64,000 bases of DNA. Source: UBA1367 sp040268355 (GTDB taxonomy: Bacteria > Actinomycetota > Coriobacteriia > Coriobacteriales > Atopobiaceae). The stretch's first letter is position 1. Each line of letters opens with the position of its first letter. The notes beneath the pieces are model-generated. The model saw nothing but the letters and a program-made list of their open reading frames with translations. It had not been told where the DNA came from and made no database searches. The position numbers and the translations under genes are program-made. The stretch lies in the NCBI GenBank assembly GCA_040268355.1, contig JAWRIT010000020.1, positions 1 through 64,000 of the forward strand, given 5' to 3'. This document shows positions 1-8,672 of this stretch, piece after piece.

Positions 1-221
1 CCCCCCCCCCGAAGCTGCGCGTAGGAGTCGTAGCCGAGCGAGCGCACAAAACGTGACACGGTGGTGTTGGACGTGCCCGACGCCTGGGCAATCTCGCCAG
101 CCATAAGCGACGAGATGCCCTCCTTACGCGCAAGGATGTAGTCGGCCACGCGGCGCTCCGACTCGGGAAGACGGTCGTAGGTGGCCAGAATGGTACCCGT
201 GGCGGTCATCTCTTGCGGCAT
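1..221 (-). CDS. RpiR/MurR-family transcriptional regulator, N-terminal part (cut by window edge)
   Basis: Reading from ATG at 221 gives a helix-turn-helix domain that starts MPQEMTATGTILATYDRLPE and continues through ADYIL, a GEIAQASGTSNTTVSRF recognition-helix segment and RSLGYDSYAQLR. This is the typical RpiR amino-terminal HTH, which in the family is followed by a SIS sugar-phosphate-binding domain that would lie outside the window. An AGGAAAA ribosome site precedes the ATG. The last visible codons run into a tract of ten C at the window edge (Gly codons on the coding strand), so the sequence there may be a contig end. The divergent dehydrogenase at 423 is a plausible target, by position only. 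Confidence 0.8.
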   Translation of the reverse strand, partial: MPQEMTATGTILATYDRLPESERRVADYILARKEGISSLMAGEIAQASGTSNTTVSRFVRSLGYDSYAQLRGG

Positions 222-373
222 TGGTTTTCCTTTTCCCTCAGCTGTCCCGGCAACCAATGCCATTATCGCAAGACATGCTGCCGCAGACAACGTCACCTGC
301 AGTCGGAGCAACAAAAAATGAAGCACTGTGCCTCACGGCGCCAACACAGGATGGTGATATTGTTGTTTCTCGT

Positions 374-390
374 CTTCGCCATACGCGAAG
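374..390. promoter_or_regulatory. Small inverted repeat upstream of the dehydrogenase gene
   Basis: CTTCGC and GCGAAG are perfect 6 bp arms around a 5 base centre, lying 33 bases before the ATG at 423 and inside the divergent region shared with the RpiR-type gene. It could be an operator or a leader hairpin. No function is shown. Confidence 0.3.
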
Positions 391-422
391 GGGCATGTTA
401 ACCCGCAGAAAGGAGCAGCTTC

Positions 423-1361
423 ATGGGCATCAAGAAGGTTACCGTTGCCGGCGGTGGCGTCCTGGGGAGCCAGATCGCTTACCAGAGCGCGTTCAGGGGC
501 TTCGAGGTCACCATCTGGCTGCGCAGCGAGGGCTCCATCGACCGCTGTCAGCCCAGGCTCGACCGCCTGCACGGCATCTACGTGGCGAGCCTCACCGCCA
601 TGAAGACCGACAAGTCCAAGTGGGCGCCTGGCTTCTGCGCCTCGCCCGACGTGACCGCCGCCGAGATCGACACGCTCATCGCTGACGCCAACGCCGCCTA
701 CGCCAACCTCAAGCTCACCACCGACTGGGACGAGGCCTTCGCCGACGCCGACCTCGTGATCGAGGCCGTCGCCGAGGTGCCACAGCAGAAGATCGACTTC
801 TACACCGAGCTGGCCAAGCACGTCCCCGAGAAGACCATCGTGGTCACCAATTCCTCCACCCTGCTGCCGAGCTTATTTGCCGAGGCCACCGGTCGCCCTG
901 AGAAGTTCCTGGGATACCACTTTGCCAACAACATCTGGATCGGCAACACCGCCGAGATCATGCCGCACCCCGGCACCAGCCAGGAGGCCTACGACGCGCT
1001 CGTGCAGTACTCCCGCGACATCCTCATGGTGCCCATCGAGCTGCACAAGGAGCAGCCGGGCTACGTTCTCAACTCCATGCTCGTGCCGTTCCTCGGTGCC
1101 GCGCAGCGGCTCTGGGCCAACGACGTGGCAAGCCCGCAGGACATCGACCGCGTGTGGGAGATCGCCACAGGCGCACCGCATGGCCCGTTCCGCATCATCG
1201 ACGTCGTCGGCCTCGCCACCGTGCTCAACATCGAGAAGATGCACGTAACCAGCGACGACCCCGAGGACGTGCACAACAAGCTCATCGCCAAACTCGAGAC
1301 CATGATCGAGGAGGGCAAGACGGGCATCGGCGCGGGCGAGGGCTTCTACACCTACCGATAG
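423..1361 (+). CDS. 3-hydroxyacyl-CoA dehydrogenase (NAD-binding, FadB/PaaH-like)
   Basis: The 312-residue protein begins with a Rossmann dinucleotide loop GGGVLG at residues 10-15 and keeps the family segments LVIEAVAE near 100, NSST near 133 and HFANN near 160 (the catalytic His segment, usually HFFNP). The C-terminal 3HCDH domain contains GYVLNSML and GAPHGPF. It should oxidise L-3-hydroxyacyl-CoA to 3-ketoacyl-CoA with NAD, or run the reverse reaction in butyrate-type fermentation. A GAAAGGAG ribosome site lies 7 bases before the ATG. It stands alone, divergent from the RpiR-type regulator. The substrate chain length cannot be read from sequence; the HFANN variant belongs to a Gram-positive subgroup. 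Confidence 0.85.
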   Translation: MGIKKVTVAGGGVLGSQIAYQSAFRGFEVTIWLRSEGSIDRCQPRLDRLHGIYVASLTAMKTDKSKWAPGFCASPDVTAAEIDTLIADANAAYANLKLTTDWDEAFADADLVIEAVAEVPQQKIDFYTELAKHVPEKTIVVTNSSTLLPSLFAEATGRPEKFLGYHFANNIWIGNTAEIMPHPGTSQEAYDALVQYSRDILMVPIELHKEQPGYVLNSMLVPFLGAAQRLWANDVASPQDIDRVWEIATGAPHGPFRIIDVVGLATVLNIEKMHVTSDDPEDVHNKLIAKLETMIEEGKTGIGAGEGFYTYR

Positions 1362-1395
1362 GCCCCACTCCCCTGTCCGACGCTTTGCAACGAGA

Positions 1396-1429
1396 CCGAC
1401 CCGATGTCGCAGCTGTGGCATCGGGTCGG
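1396..1429. terminator. Bidirectional hairpin between convergent genes
   Basis: CCGACCCGATG at 1396-1406 pairs perfectly with CATCGGGTCGG at 1419-1429 (11 bp, 12 base loop). It sits between the stop of the dehydrogenase and the convergent end of yaaA. No long T tract follows on either strand, so strength is uncertain. Confidence 0.6.
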
Positions 1430-1507
1430 CCGCTCAGGGAACGTGGGGCGTGGGGGACGCGTACGGAACGGCCCCGACCGAAACGCCCGCCAGTCAGGAG
1501 TGGAGCC

Positions 1508-2266
1508 TCACGTGCCGCGCGCGTCGGGCTTCCTGAGAAAGACGTAGGTGCCCTCGTCCGAGCGCGCGGGGTCGAAGCCATATCCCAAGGCCGAAAAACC
1601 CTGCATCTCCTCGGGAGCCTGCGCCTTGCGCTCGGCGAGATAGCGCACCATCTCGCCGCGTGCCATCTTGGCATAGGTGCCCTTCTGCACCACCTTCGAG
1701 CCCACAAGCTCGCCAAAGACCGCCGTCACAAAGCGGTCGCCTGGTGCCAGGTGGCGCTCGATCGCGCGGCTGTACTCGGCGGATGCCAGGTTCACGATCA
1801 TGCGGTCCTTGGGCACGACCTCCTCATAGAGCGCGCTGCCCCAGAAGTCATAGAGATTGCGTACGTGCCCCACCTGCACCTTCGCGCCCATCTCCAGGCG
1901 ATAGGGCACCACGCCGTCCAGGGGCCTGAGCACGCCATAGAAGCCCGAGAGGATCCGCAGGTGCTCCTGCAGGTAGTCGTAGGACTCCCCTTCGAGCACC
2001 CCCGCCGCCATGTACTGGTACTGGATGCCCTCGAAGGCGAGCAGTGCCGGCGTGAGGTCGCGCCGCAGGTCCATCTCGTGAAAGCGTTCGTAGTTGAGCT
2101 GCGCAAGGCGCGCGTTGCAGCCCCAGAGCCGCTGGCACTCCTCGAAGCTGAGCTTACAGACCCACGCGCGCAGAACCTCGGTACGCTCGAGCAGCGCTGG
2201 CAGGTCGCTCCAGGCCAGCACGTCATCGCGCACCATCTTCTTTGCGGGAGAAATGATGATCCTCAC
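1508..2266 (-). CDS. yaaA: Peroxide stress protein YaaA (DUF328)
   Basis: The 252-residue protein starts (M/V)RIIISPAKKM, the hallmark of the family, and carries LSGFYGVLRPLDG near 110, YRLEMG near 127, the DFWG segment, VNLASAEYSR near 165 and KMARGEMVRY near 205. YaaA lowers intracellular free iron and so limits DNA damage by hydrogen peroxide; members bind DNA. The start is a GTG at 2264-2266, preceded by AGGAGCTACC. It begins 12 bases after the stop of the thiol peroxidase gene, so the two are an operon for peroxide defence. Confidence 0.9.
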   Translation of the reverse strand: MRIIISPAKKMVRDDVLAWSDLPALLERTEVLRAWVCKLSFEECQRLWGCNARLAQLNYERFHEMDLRRDLTPALLAFEGIQYQYMAAGVLEGESYDYLQEHLRILSGFYGVLRPLDGVVPYRLEMGAKVQVGHVRNLYDFWGSALYEEVVPKDRMIVNLASAEYSRAIERHLAPGDRFVTAVFGELVGSKVVQKGTYAKMARGEMVRYLAERKAQAPEEMQGFSALGYGFDPARSDEGTYVFLRKPDARGT

Positions 2267-2278
2267 GGTAGCTCCTGC

Positions 2279-2731
2279 CTACAGCGCGTCGAGCATGTCC
2301 TGGGGATTGTCCGCAGCCTTGACCTTGCCTGAGGCCTGCAGGATCGTGCCCCGCTCGTCAATGAGGTAGGTCGTGCGTATGGTGCCCACGCTCACCTTGC
2401 CGAAGCTCTTCTTCTCGCCCCAGGCTCCGTAGGCCTCGAGCACCTCGTGCTCAGGATCCGAGAGCAGCGTGAAGGGCAGGCCGTGCTTCTCCTCGAAGCG
2501 CTTGTGCGACGCCACCGTGTCCTTGCTCACACCCAGCACCACGGCGCCCCGCTCCTGGATCTGCGGGTAGCGCTCGGCGAAGCCGCAGGCCTGCTTGGTG
2601 CAGCCAGGGGTGTTGTCGCGCGGATAGAAGTACAGGATGACCTTGGTGCCGCGATAGTCCGAGAGGCTGTGCGGATCGCCGTTCTGGTCGAGCAGCGTGA
2701 AGTCGGGGGCGACGCTTCCTGGGGCAAGCAT
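2279..2731 (-). CDS. bcp: Thioredoxin-dependent thiol peroxidase (Bcp/PrxQ)
   Basis: The 150-residue protein MLAPGSVAPDFTLLDQNGD is a one-domain peroxiredoxin. The peroxidatic Cys is at 44 in PRDNTPGC and a resolving Cys at 49 (CTKQAC), the five-residue spacing of the PrxQ/Bcp subfamily with an intramolecular disulfide reduced by thioredoxin. It reduces hydrogen peroxide and alkyl hydroperoxides in the cytosol. The open frame continues far upstream, but AGAGGAAGGA before the ATG at 2731 and the family length fix this start. It is co-transcribed with yaaA. Confidence 0.93.
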   Translation of the reverse strand: MLAPGSVAPDFTLLDQNGDPHSLSDYRGTKVILYFYPRDNTPGCTKQACGFAERYPQIQERGAVVLGVSKDTVASHKRFEEKHGLPFTLLSDPEHEVLEAYGAWGEKKSFGKVSVGTIRTTYLIDERGTILQASGKVKAADNPQDMLDAL

Positions 2732-2856
2732 GGGAATCCTTCCTCTGAGGCCTTTGAGGCAAAACGGAGAGCTCCATCGTAGCGTGCCGCGGAGGGCGAT
2801 GGGACGTGATTGGGAGGCGACGGCTCGGATTTTAGGACGAGCAGCCGACACGACGA

Positions 2857-2885
2857 GGCCCACCCGCCAGCTCGGCGGATGGGCC
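2857..2885 (-). terminator. Hairpin terminator downstream of the DUF1097-like gene
   Basis: Arms of 12 bases (GGCCCACCCGCC and GGCGGATGGGCC) pair fully in RNA read from the minus strand, with one G-U pair, around a 5 base loop. It lies between the membrane protein gene and bcp. The T-rich tail is weak. Confidence 0.5.
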
Positions 2886-2933
2886 CTGCGAAACCCGCAT
2901 GTTCCGCACCCCGCCCGTGCTCCAACAGTAGCG

Positions 2934-3509
2934 CTACTCGCCCCTAGGGGCAGCAGGCGTGAGGGCGGCCATCGCACGCTCTTTGCCAAAGATGGCCCCA
3001 CAGATCGCCCCTCCGCCGAGCACCAGCACCGTCGCCAGCACGAGCCCGTAGCAGAAGAAGCCAAGCAGGTGGAGGGGCGTGAGGTCGGCCACACCCATAA
3101 AGATCACGAAGAATGACTCGGCCATGCCGAGGAAGAGCGAGGGGATGTTGCCGGCGATGGTGCCAGCAAGAAGCGTCTGGTGCACCGTCAGCACGCAGAA
3201 GATGACAAGCACCGTCGGCAGCAGCTGGCTCACCAGCGGGTTGCCGCCAGATATGGTGCCGAACGCATTGCTCACCAGGCCGTTCACGACGGCCCACGCC
3301 TGACCGCAGGCAAAGCCGACCACCATCGAGGGTATGACCTTGAGGTCGGCGCCAAGGGCGAAGAAGAGCAGCAGGGGCAGGAAGAGCATCCAGGTGTGCT
3401 GCGGCATCCCCAGAAGCGTCATGGCCTGCATGAGGATGGTGAGGATGATCGCCCCGCTGAGGTTGTTGACCAGACCGATGGTGATGCGGTCATTCTTGCT
3501 GATGTTCAT
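2934..3509 (-). CDS. DUF1097-like integral membrane protein
   Basis: The 191-residue product (MNISKNDRITIGLVNNLSGA at the start) has about five or six hydrophobic segments, including IILTILMQAMTLLG, WMLFLPLLLFFALGADL, LLPTVLVIFCVLTVHQTLL and LVLATVLVLGGGAICGAIFG. The pattern and length fit the DUF1097/YcdZ group of inner-membrane proteins, whose function is unknown. An upstream extension in frame exists, but GGGAGGCGTCAC before the ATG at 3509 supports the shorter form. No partner gene is in the same transcript. Confidence 0.6.
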   Translation of the reverse strand: MNISKNDRITIGLVNNLSGAIILTILMQAMTLLGMPQHTWMLFLPLLLFFALGADLKVIPSMVVGFACGQAWAVVNGLVSNAFGTISGGNPLVSQLLPTVLVIFCVLTVHQTLLAGTIAGNIPSLFLGMAESFFVIFMGVADLTPLHLLGFFCYGLVLATVLVLGGGAICGAIFGKERAMAALTPAAPRGE

Positions 3510-3687
3510 GTGACGCCTCCCGTCCGTCCCGATGCCCATGCCTTGCCTGAAATTGACGGAATGGCCGTACCGGTAGAGCGGCGCGGCTACCCATGTAACT
3601 ACCATACCGGATACTCAAGGCGCTCGGTCATCCGCAGGCATCGCGTTGACGACGGCGCCCGTCCTGCCGCCCCAGCAACCACGCGTC

Positions 3688-5481
3688 TCACGTGAAAAGC
3701 CAGTCGAGGGCATCCTGCACGCGGTCGTAGTCATCGCGTCGCTCGAGCTGCCTTTTGGCCTCAAGCGCTATGTCGGGATTGTCGGTGATGATCGCGTCGC
3801 AGTCCGACGTCAGGAACCGGTGGATGGACTCCTCATCGTTCACGGTCCAGACGATCATCCGTTTGCCGACCGCATGCGCGGTCACCGTGGCCGTGCTCGT
3901 GGCGGGCAGCTCCTCCACTATGAGGTCGTCGACGTTGATGCCGGCACTTTCGCCGAACGAGAAGAAGTACAGCAGGCCCGTGTCGAACTCCGGATACTCC
4001 CTGCTCACGTAGTCGACGAGATCGTACCTCAGCGAGATGATGCCCACCTGATCCACCATGCCCATCTCCCGCACCATGGCCACGACGTCGTCGGCCATCC
4101 GGCGGTCGGCCGTGTGACCCTTCAGCTCTATGTACAGCATCAGATTGCCGCGCGACACCTCCAGCATCTCGCGCAGCGTGGGCACCTGCGCCTGCTGGAC
4201 TTTTCCATCCGGCGCCGTCCAGCTCATGCGCAGCTGCTTCACCTCTTCGAGCGTCATCTCCTCGGGCGATCGGTCGTCTCCCGCCACGCGCGAGAAGTCG
4301 GAGTCGTGGTTGATGATGTAGTGGCCATCGGCCGTGCGCTGGACGTCTATCTCGCTTCCGGAGCATCCGAGCGCGATGGCCGCTTGCAGGCCCTCGAGGC
4401 TGTTCTCGGGACCAACGTTGCCGCCGCCTCGATGCGCGACGATCTCCACGTTGCTCTCGGCGGGAAAGAGCGCGTCGAAGTTCGCGGCCAGCGGATAGCT
4501 CCCCGCAAACGCAACTACCAGGACACCAGCCAGCGCGACCGGCACCCAACGGCCCCGACTGCCAGAGCCCGCGATCTGCGTGGGTTCGTCCGTGCCGTCG
4601 GCCACGTCATGGTATGCGACCGTGACGCCCAACACGATGGCGCATCCCAAGAAGGCCGTCGAGACAGGACCCCACAGGTTGTCCAGGATGGAGAAGGCCA
4701 GCAACAGGTAGCGGCCCAACAGCTGCTTTTCCTGCGCTACGGAGACGCTGAGGGCGACGAAGGTCAGCGCGAAATGGATGGCCACAATCACCGCGACGGC
4801 AGCAACAATGAGCAGGCCGTAAATCGCATACCGCTTGACCAGCATGCGAAAATTCGCCCTCATCTGCCCAGGCGAGACCCGAATAGCCTGGCACGACGTG
4901 AGCCCACCGATGATCATGTTGTGAATGGTGAAGATCCACAAGAGGGCCGCGAGTGTCAGGGCGACCAGCACGACGATATAGGGCACCGCCAAAAACGGAT
5001 TGTCGAAGATGGCCGACTCGATGAAATTCGGGACCGCCAGCCTCTTGGTGGCCGAGATGGCCGCGAACAGCCCCAGGATCGGGAACAGGATGGCGACAAA
5101 GAGCGTGACCAGCACGCCGGCCGGATTCATGAAGCGCCTGATGCTGCGAAGCGCCTCCCCCACGATACGCCATACGCCCTTGCCCGTAGGAGCTATGCAC
5201 TCCTCGGCAACCATGATGAGTCCGCTCAGGTCGAAGGCGACGTACACCATGAGGGTCATAAGCCCGATGAGCAGGATGCACCAGCCCTGCCACGAGGTGA
5301 ACAGAAAGCCGAAGTCGCCGCTGGTCAAAGCGCCGCGGCCTGTGGACGCCAGCAAGATGCGCGCCAGCATCGAGAACACAAACGCAACAATGGTCAAGAT
5401 GGCCTTGGACACCACCTGGTATTCCACCATGCGGTAGAGAGACGACCACACTATTCGGATGTGCGCGCGGCTGAAAGCCAT
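3688..5481 (-). CDS. Membrane-anchored glycerophosphodiester phosphodiesterase
   Basis: The 597-residue protein has an N-terminal membrane domain of about six to eight helices (residues 1-350) like the GDPD-associated membrane domain, then a periplasm/exterior-facing catalytic GDPD TIM barrel from about 355. The barrel carries HRGGGNVGPENS (catalytic His and Glu), SEIDVQRTADG and the second His in INHDSDFSR. It should hydrolyse glycerophosphodiesters, possibly from lipoteichoic acid or phospholipid, to glycerol-3-phosphate and an alcohol. AGGTGGGG before the ATG at 5481 supports this start; ATG at 5493 is an alternative with a poorer site. Monocistronic. Confidence 0.88.
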   Translation of the reverse strand: MAFSRAHIRIVWSSLYRMVEYQVVSKAILTIVAFVFSMLARILLASTGRGALTSGDFGFLFTSWQGWCILLIGLMTLMVYVAFDLSGLIMVAEECIAPTGKGVWRIVGEALRSIRRFMNPAGVLVTLFVAILFPILGLFAAISATKRLAVPNFIESAIFDNPFLAVPYIVVLVALTLAALLWIFTIHNMIIGGLTSCQAIRVSPGQMRANFRMLVKRYAIYGLLIVAAVAVIVAIHFALTFVALSVSVAQEKQLLGRYLLLAFSILDNLWGPVSTAFLGCAIVLGVTVAYHDVADGTDEPTQIAGSGSRGRWVPVALAGVLVVAFAGSYPLAANFDALFPAESNVEIVAHRGGGNVGPENSLEGLQAAIALGCSGSEIDVQRTADGHYIINHDSDFSRVAGDDRSPEEMTLEEVKQLRMSWTAPDGKVQQAQVPTLREMLEVSRGNLMLYIELKGHTADRRMADDVVAMVREMGMVDQVGIISLRYDLVDYVSREYPEFDTGLLYFFSFGESAGINVDDLIVEELPATSTATVTAHAVGKRMIVWTVNDEESIHRFLTSDCDAIITDNPDIALEAKRQLERRDDYDRVQDALDWLFT

Positions 5482-6146
5482 GCCCCACCTCATTCCTCTG
5501 CCAGAGCAGGCCCGTGGCGGGCCGCTTGAACGGCGGCGCGAACGCCGATGCGTCGATGTCGCACTCCTTTGCGGTGGCGGCTCGCCCCGCAGATCGACAA
5601 CAGCCGACGGGCCACCGTCAAGGCTCTCGAACAATCCCCTCATGCGAGCAACATGCCCCTCGCGACGCATCCCCGTCTCCGATAGCTCCTACTGCCGCGA
5701 AATCGGGTGTCGGCGCGACGCGCGGCAGCGACAGGGCACCTGTCGAGGTCGGAATGCAGACGCCATTGTAGAACAGTGTCTGGAGCAGGCGTTACTTTAC
5801 ATTTCGTAAGGTAGCGCGCATGCGGACGGACGATGCCCGTTTCAAGGGGAGCCTCACGCGCAACCGCACGATGCCCGTGCCGCGCCGATGACAGGCCCCA
5901 AGAGGAGCGGGGAGCTGCACGAATGCGCCCTCTCGAACCGCAATGCCGCCTGGTCCGCACCACGAACGTCGGCACGAACCGCGCAGGTTTTCACCGACGC
6001 ATAGGAGGCGATTTACGGCCCTCCGGGCGGTGCATGCGACAAATCATGCGTCGGGAGGGCCTCTCGGGCCCAGTGGCGCCTCTCAGACGTTTACCCAGCT
6101 AGCTGGCCCGTTTTGAGCAGGGCAGTACACGGGACCCGGGCATGGC

Positions 6147-6161
6147 TCCCCACGGTGGGGA
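6147..6161. repeat. 15 bp palindrome
   Basis: TCCCCAC and GTGGGGA flank a single central base at 6154. It is a perfect palindrome in intergenic DNA, compatible with an operator or a short hairpin in a transcript. Confidence 0.35.
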
Positions 6162-6443
6162 AATGAGACCAGAAAAGGCGCAGGTCAGAGGCCCTGAAAT
6201 CCAGTGCCATTCCTCCACGGGCGGCGTACGGAGTCGCCACGCACCCTCTCTCACCTCGCCCTTTGTGGACGCCTGTAGCGCCTATGAAAGGGATCGGTCC
6301 GCAAAAAAACGGCCCGTTATCGTCTTTTTAGTTTAGAGTTTTATTTTGAACCCTGCGGTTTTGCGAACAGGTCGAGAGATATGGGGCCGAAAAATGAGAC
6401 CCTATCCATCTCCTGAGGGGCAGGGCCAAGTGGCCATCACGGC

Positions 6444-6461
6444 CGCCTCGCAAAAGAGGCG
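6444..6461 (-). terminator. Possible terminator after the three-domain flavoprotein gene
   Basis: CGCCTC and GAGGCG arms surround a 6 base loop, starting 13 bases past the stop at 6475 when read on the minus strand. There is no clear T tail, so this is a weak call. Confidence 0.35.
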
Positions 6462-6474
6462 ACCGCGCTGGCTG

Positions 6475-8106
6475 TCATTGGGTGCGCGAGGAGGCCGATT
6501 GCCCGCGCGCGTAATGCGCGGGATACCATCTTTGGAACCATGCCGTGAAGACGCCCATCAGCGCCGGGAGCACGGAGTTGACGAGCCCGACGTAGCTGGC
6601 GATCGAGCTGTGCATGAAGAAGTAGGTCCAGATGGGAGTCAGCAGATATAGCACGCCCCAACAGCAGCTCAGGATGCGATTCGTGGACATGAACAGAGGG
6701 TTCGAAAGCGCCTTCTCGTACCCGTATTCGTTCATCGAGTAATGCGCCGACAGCGGGAGCTTCGCAAAGACGCTGGAGAGCCACATGATGCCAAAGGCGA
6801 AATACGACGCTGGTACCACCATGGTCGTCGGCACGCCCAGAAGCGCGGCCAGCCCCACCATCGTCACGACGGCAACGGTGACGCACTCATAGGGAGTTGG
6901 CTTCCACCTCAGGAACGCGAGCGGCGTTATGCCTGCCGCGAGAATGCTCGCGATGCCGCCGACCTGCGCGTCGATGGGCACGACGGTGAAGCATGCGATC
7001 CAAGCGAGCAGCATGACGCCCATGTTCGTGCGGCGGGTGTCGCCGTCCCGTTGCGCTTGGGCCCCGTCGTGGGCGCCCTCGTTTTGCGCCGTCGATCCCC
7101 CGGCACCGAACAGGTCATCCCAACGCAGCATCGTGTCAAAGTCGCCCTCGACGGTATACAGACGGTCCATCATGGCCTGCGTCCCCGACATCTCGCCGCG
7201 GGCGATTGCCTGCCACACGGAAAGCGGCGTTCGAATGCGGGTCGTGCAGGGCAGAAAGTCCTCTGTGATGACGCGCTGTCCGTCCTTGGTCAGGACGATC
7301 TGCGCGCTTACGCCCTCGTCGGTGTAATCCATCTGCAGGATGATGTCATGCTCCCAAGCAGCAGGGTCGTACAGGGCCGCCATCTGCCGCGTGAAGGCGA
7401 TGGCCTGCGAAGATGGCGCCGCACCATCGTCCGAGACGCCCCAGCTGGCATCGGCCATCTGCTCGAAGGTCTCGCGCGGATACAGCAGCTCATCGAGCCG
7501 TGTCCGACCTGCCTGCGTAATGGCCCCATGCGCAAACTCGGACCCAGCCACGCGCACGGCATCCAGGTACTGCGACGTACGGCTGGAAAGCTCCTTCACG
7601 CGAAAGAGCTCGCCTTGTCCGCAATAGATCCGCTCGAAGTCGCCATAGAGCCGCCCGAACAGCGCGTCCACGACGTCGTAGTTTCCCTGCGCCGTGTAAA
7701 ACCCGCAGGTCGAGATCACGACGTAGCGCTTGCCCTCCATGTCATAGCGGCTGGGATGGCCTCCGCTCGCGTCATCCGTCATGAACGGCAGGCTCATCGG
7801 CAGCAGGCGATCCATCACCATCTTCACGCGCGAGGGCAGCGAGAAGTAATACAGCGGGAAGCTCCAGATGACCACGTCAGCCGCCACGATCCTCTCGATG
7901 ACGCCTACCATGTCGTCGTGGATCACGCAGGTGCCCGGCGTCTTGCTCCAGCAGGCGAAGCAGCCTCGACACTCGTGCACGTCCAGCTTGTAGAGGTCCA
8001 GAACCTCCGCCTCGTCGGGTGCCAGCCCATCCAGAAACGCCCTGGTCAGCTGTAAGGTGTTTGACGAGGCGCCCTTGGGGCTGCCGTGCAGGACCAGCGC
8101 CTTCAT
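6475..8106 (-). CDS. Three-domain protein: flavodoxin-like FMN reductase, SCP2-like domain, membrane domain
   Basis: The 543-residue protein starts MKALVLHGSPKGASSNT, the FMN phosphate-binding loop of the NADPH-dependent FMN reductase/flavodoxin-2 fold, with CRGCFACW near 45 and a long flavin domain to about 200. Residues about 265-365 (HDIILQMDYTDEG, AQIVLTKDGQ, AIARGEMSGTQAMMDRLYTV) resemble the SCP2 sterol-carrier fold. From about 390 five or so hydrophobic segments follow (GVMLLAWIACFTVV to SVLPALMGVFTAWF). Start: GGAGGGACT before the ATG at 8106, which overlaps the PadR stop by four bases (ATGA), so expression is coupled to the regulator. The substrate is unknown. Confidence 0.75.
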   Translation of the reverse strand: MKALVLHGSPKGASSNTLQLTRAFLDGLAPDEAEVLDLYKLDVHECRGCFACWSKTPGTCVIHDDMVGVIERIVAADVVIWSFPLYYFSLPSRVKMVMDRLLPMSLPFMTDDASGGHPSRYDMEGKRYVVISTCGFYTAQGNYDVVDALFGRLYGDFERIYCGQGELFRVKELSSRTSQYLDAVRVAGSEFAHGAITQAGRTRLDELLYPRETFEQMADASWGVSDDGAAPSSQAIAFTRQMAALYDPAAWEHDIILQMDYTDEGVSAQIVLTKDGQRVITEDFLPCTTRIRTPLSVWQAIARGEMSGTQAMMDRLYTVEGDFDTMLRWDDLFGAGGSTAQNEGAHDGAQAQRDGDTRRTNMGVMLLAWIACFTVVPIDAQVGGIASILAAGITPLAFLRWKPTPYECVTVAVVTMVGLAALLGVPTTMVVPASYFAFGIMWLSSVFAKLPLSAHYSMNEYGYEKALSNPLFMSTNRILSCCWGVLYLLTPIWTYFFMHSSIASYVGLVNSVLPALMGVFTAWFQRWYPAHYARGQSASSRTQ

Positions 8107-8645
8107 CGCAGTCCCTCCAGCCTCTCGATGGAGTCCTGCGCCCACTCGACGCACATCCGCATGTAACGTGCGCCAAAGTCCGCCACGAGCTCCCAGTACG
8201 GGGGATTGGCATCGGGGACGAGCGGGCCATAGAACTCGATGGACTGTGGAATCTGTCGCATGTCGGCGGAGTACGCCTCGCAGTCGTCGATGAACTCCCG
8301 CAGATGCCCTATCGTCTGATCGGGAGTCAGGTTTCCCGAGAAGAAGAGCTTCATCAGCAGCGTGCTCTTGAAGTCGACGTCGCCCGCGCCGTGTGCGAGC
8401 CACGTCAGAAACTCCGAGCGTCCCTCATCGGTTATGGCATAGAGCTTCTTATTCGGCCGCCCGTCCTGCACGACGCGCTCGTACGTCACGAGGCCCTGCC
8501 GCTCGAGCCTGTCCAGCGTTTGGTAGATCTGCGCCTTCTGGGCGTGCCAAAAGAAGCGCACCGAGGAATCGAACGCCTTCGCCAGATCGTAGCCGGACAT
8601 GTCCCCATAGGCGAGAAACCCGAGGATCCCCTTTGCCAGCGACAT
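8103..8645 (-). CDS. PadR-family transcriptional regulator
   Basis: The 180-residue protein has the PadR winged helix at residues 1-85 (LAKGILGFLAYGDMSGYDL, then IYQTLDRLERQGLV and the wing RPNKKLYAITDEG) and a C-terminal alpha-helical dimerisation part typical of the Vir_act_alpha_C group. PadR proteins repress by binding AT-rich palindromes and are released by aromatic or hydrophobic ligands. GGAGGGGATGCG precedes the ATG. A perfect palindrome 27 bases upstream (8673-8696) is the likely operator, so the regulator and the downstream flavoprotein are probably autorepressed together. Confidence 0.88.
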   Translation of the reverse strand: MSLAKGILGFLAYGDMSGYDLAKAFDSSVRFFWHAQKAQIYQTLDRLERQGLVTYERVVQDGRPNKKLYAITDEGRSEFLTWLAHGAGDVDFKSTLLMKLFFSGNLTPDQTIGHLREFIDDCEAYSADMRQIPQSIEFYGPLVPDANPPYWELVADFGARYMRMCVEWAQDSIERLEGLR

Positions 8646-8672
8646 CGCATCCCCTCCATAGCAGACCCGTAG

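Larger units (their letters stand above)
5482..6474. other. 993-base non-coding region with hairpins and an AT-rich block
   Basis: No frame here shows a start, ribosome site and codon pattern that I believe. Visible structure: a long hairpin at about 6017-6062 with outer arms GGCCCTCC/GGAGGGCC and inner arms GCATG/CATGC; a 15 bp palindrome centred at 6154; an abrupt AT-rich block at 6303-6350 containing A7 and T5 runs in a GC-rich background; and a hairpin at 6444-6461. The region could hold a small RNA or the remains of a gene. The promoter of the glycerophosphodiesterase must lie at its left end. Confidence 0.4.

Noticed and set aside
3646..5529. 627-codon open frame on the plus strand
   Set aside because: It is the antisense shadow of the glycerophosphodiesterase gene; the translation is charged and repetitive with no family features, and GC bias keeps it open.
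5800..6420. Cobalamin or c-di-GMP riboswitch
   Set aside because: Some isolated motif-like words are present, but the required core elements and order are not; no suitable gene follows in the right direction.
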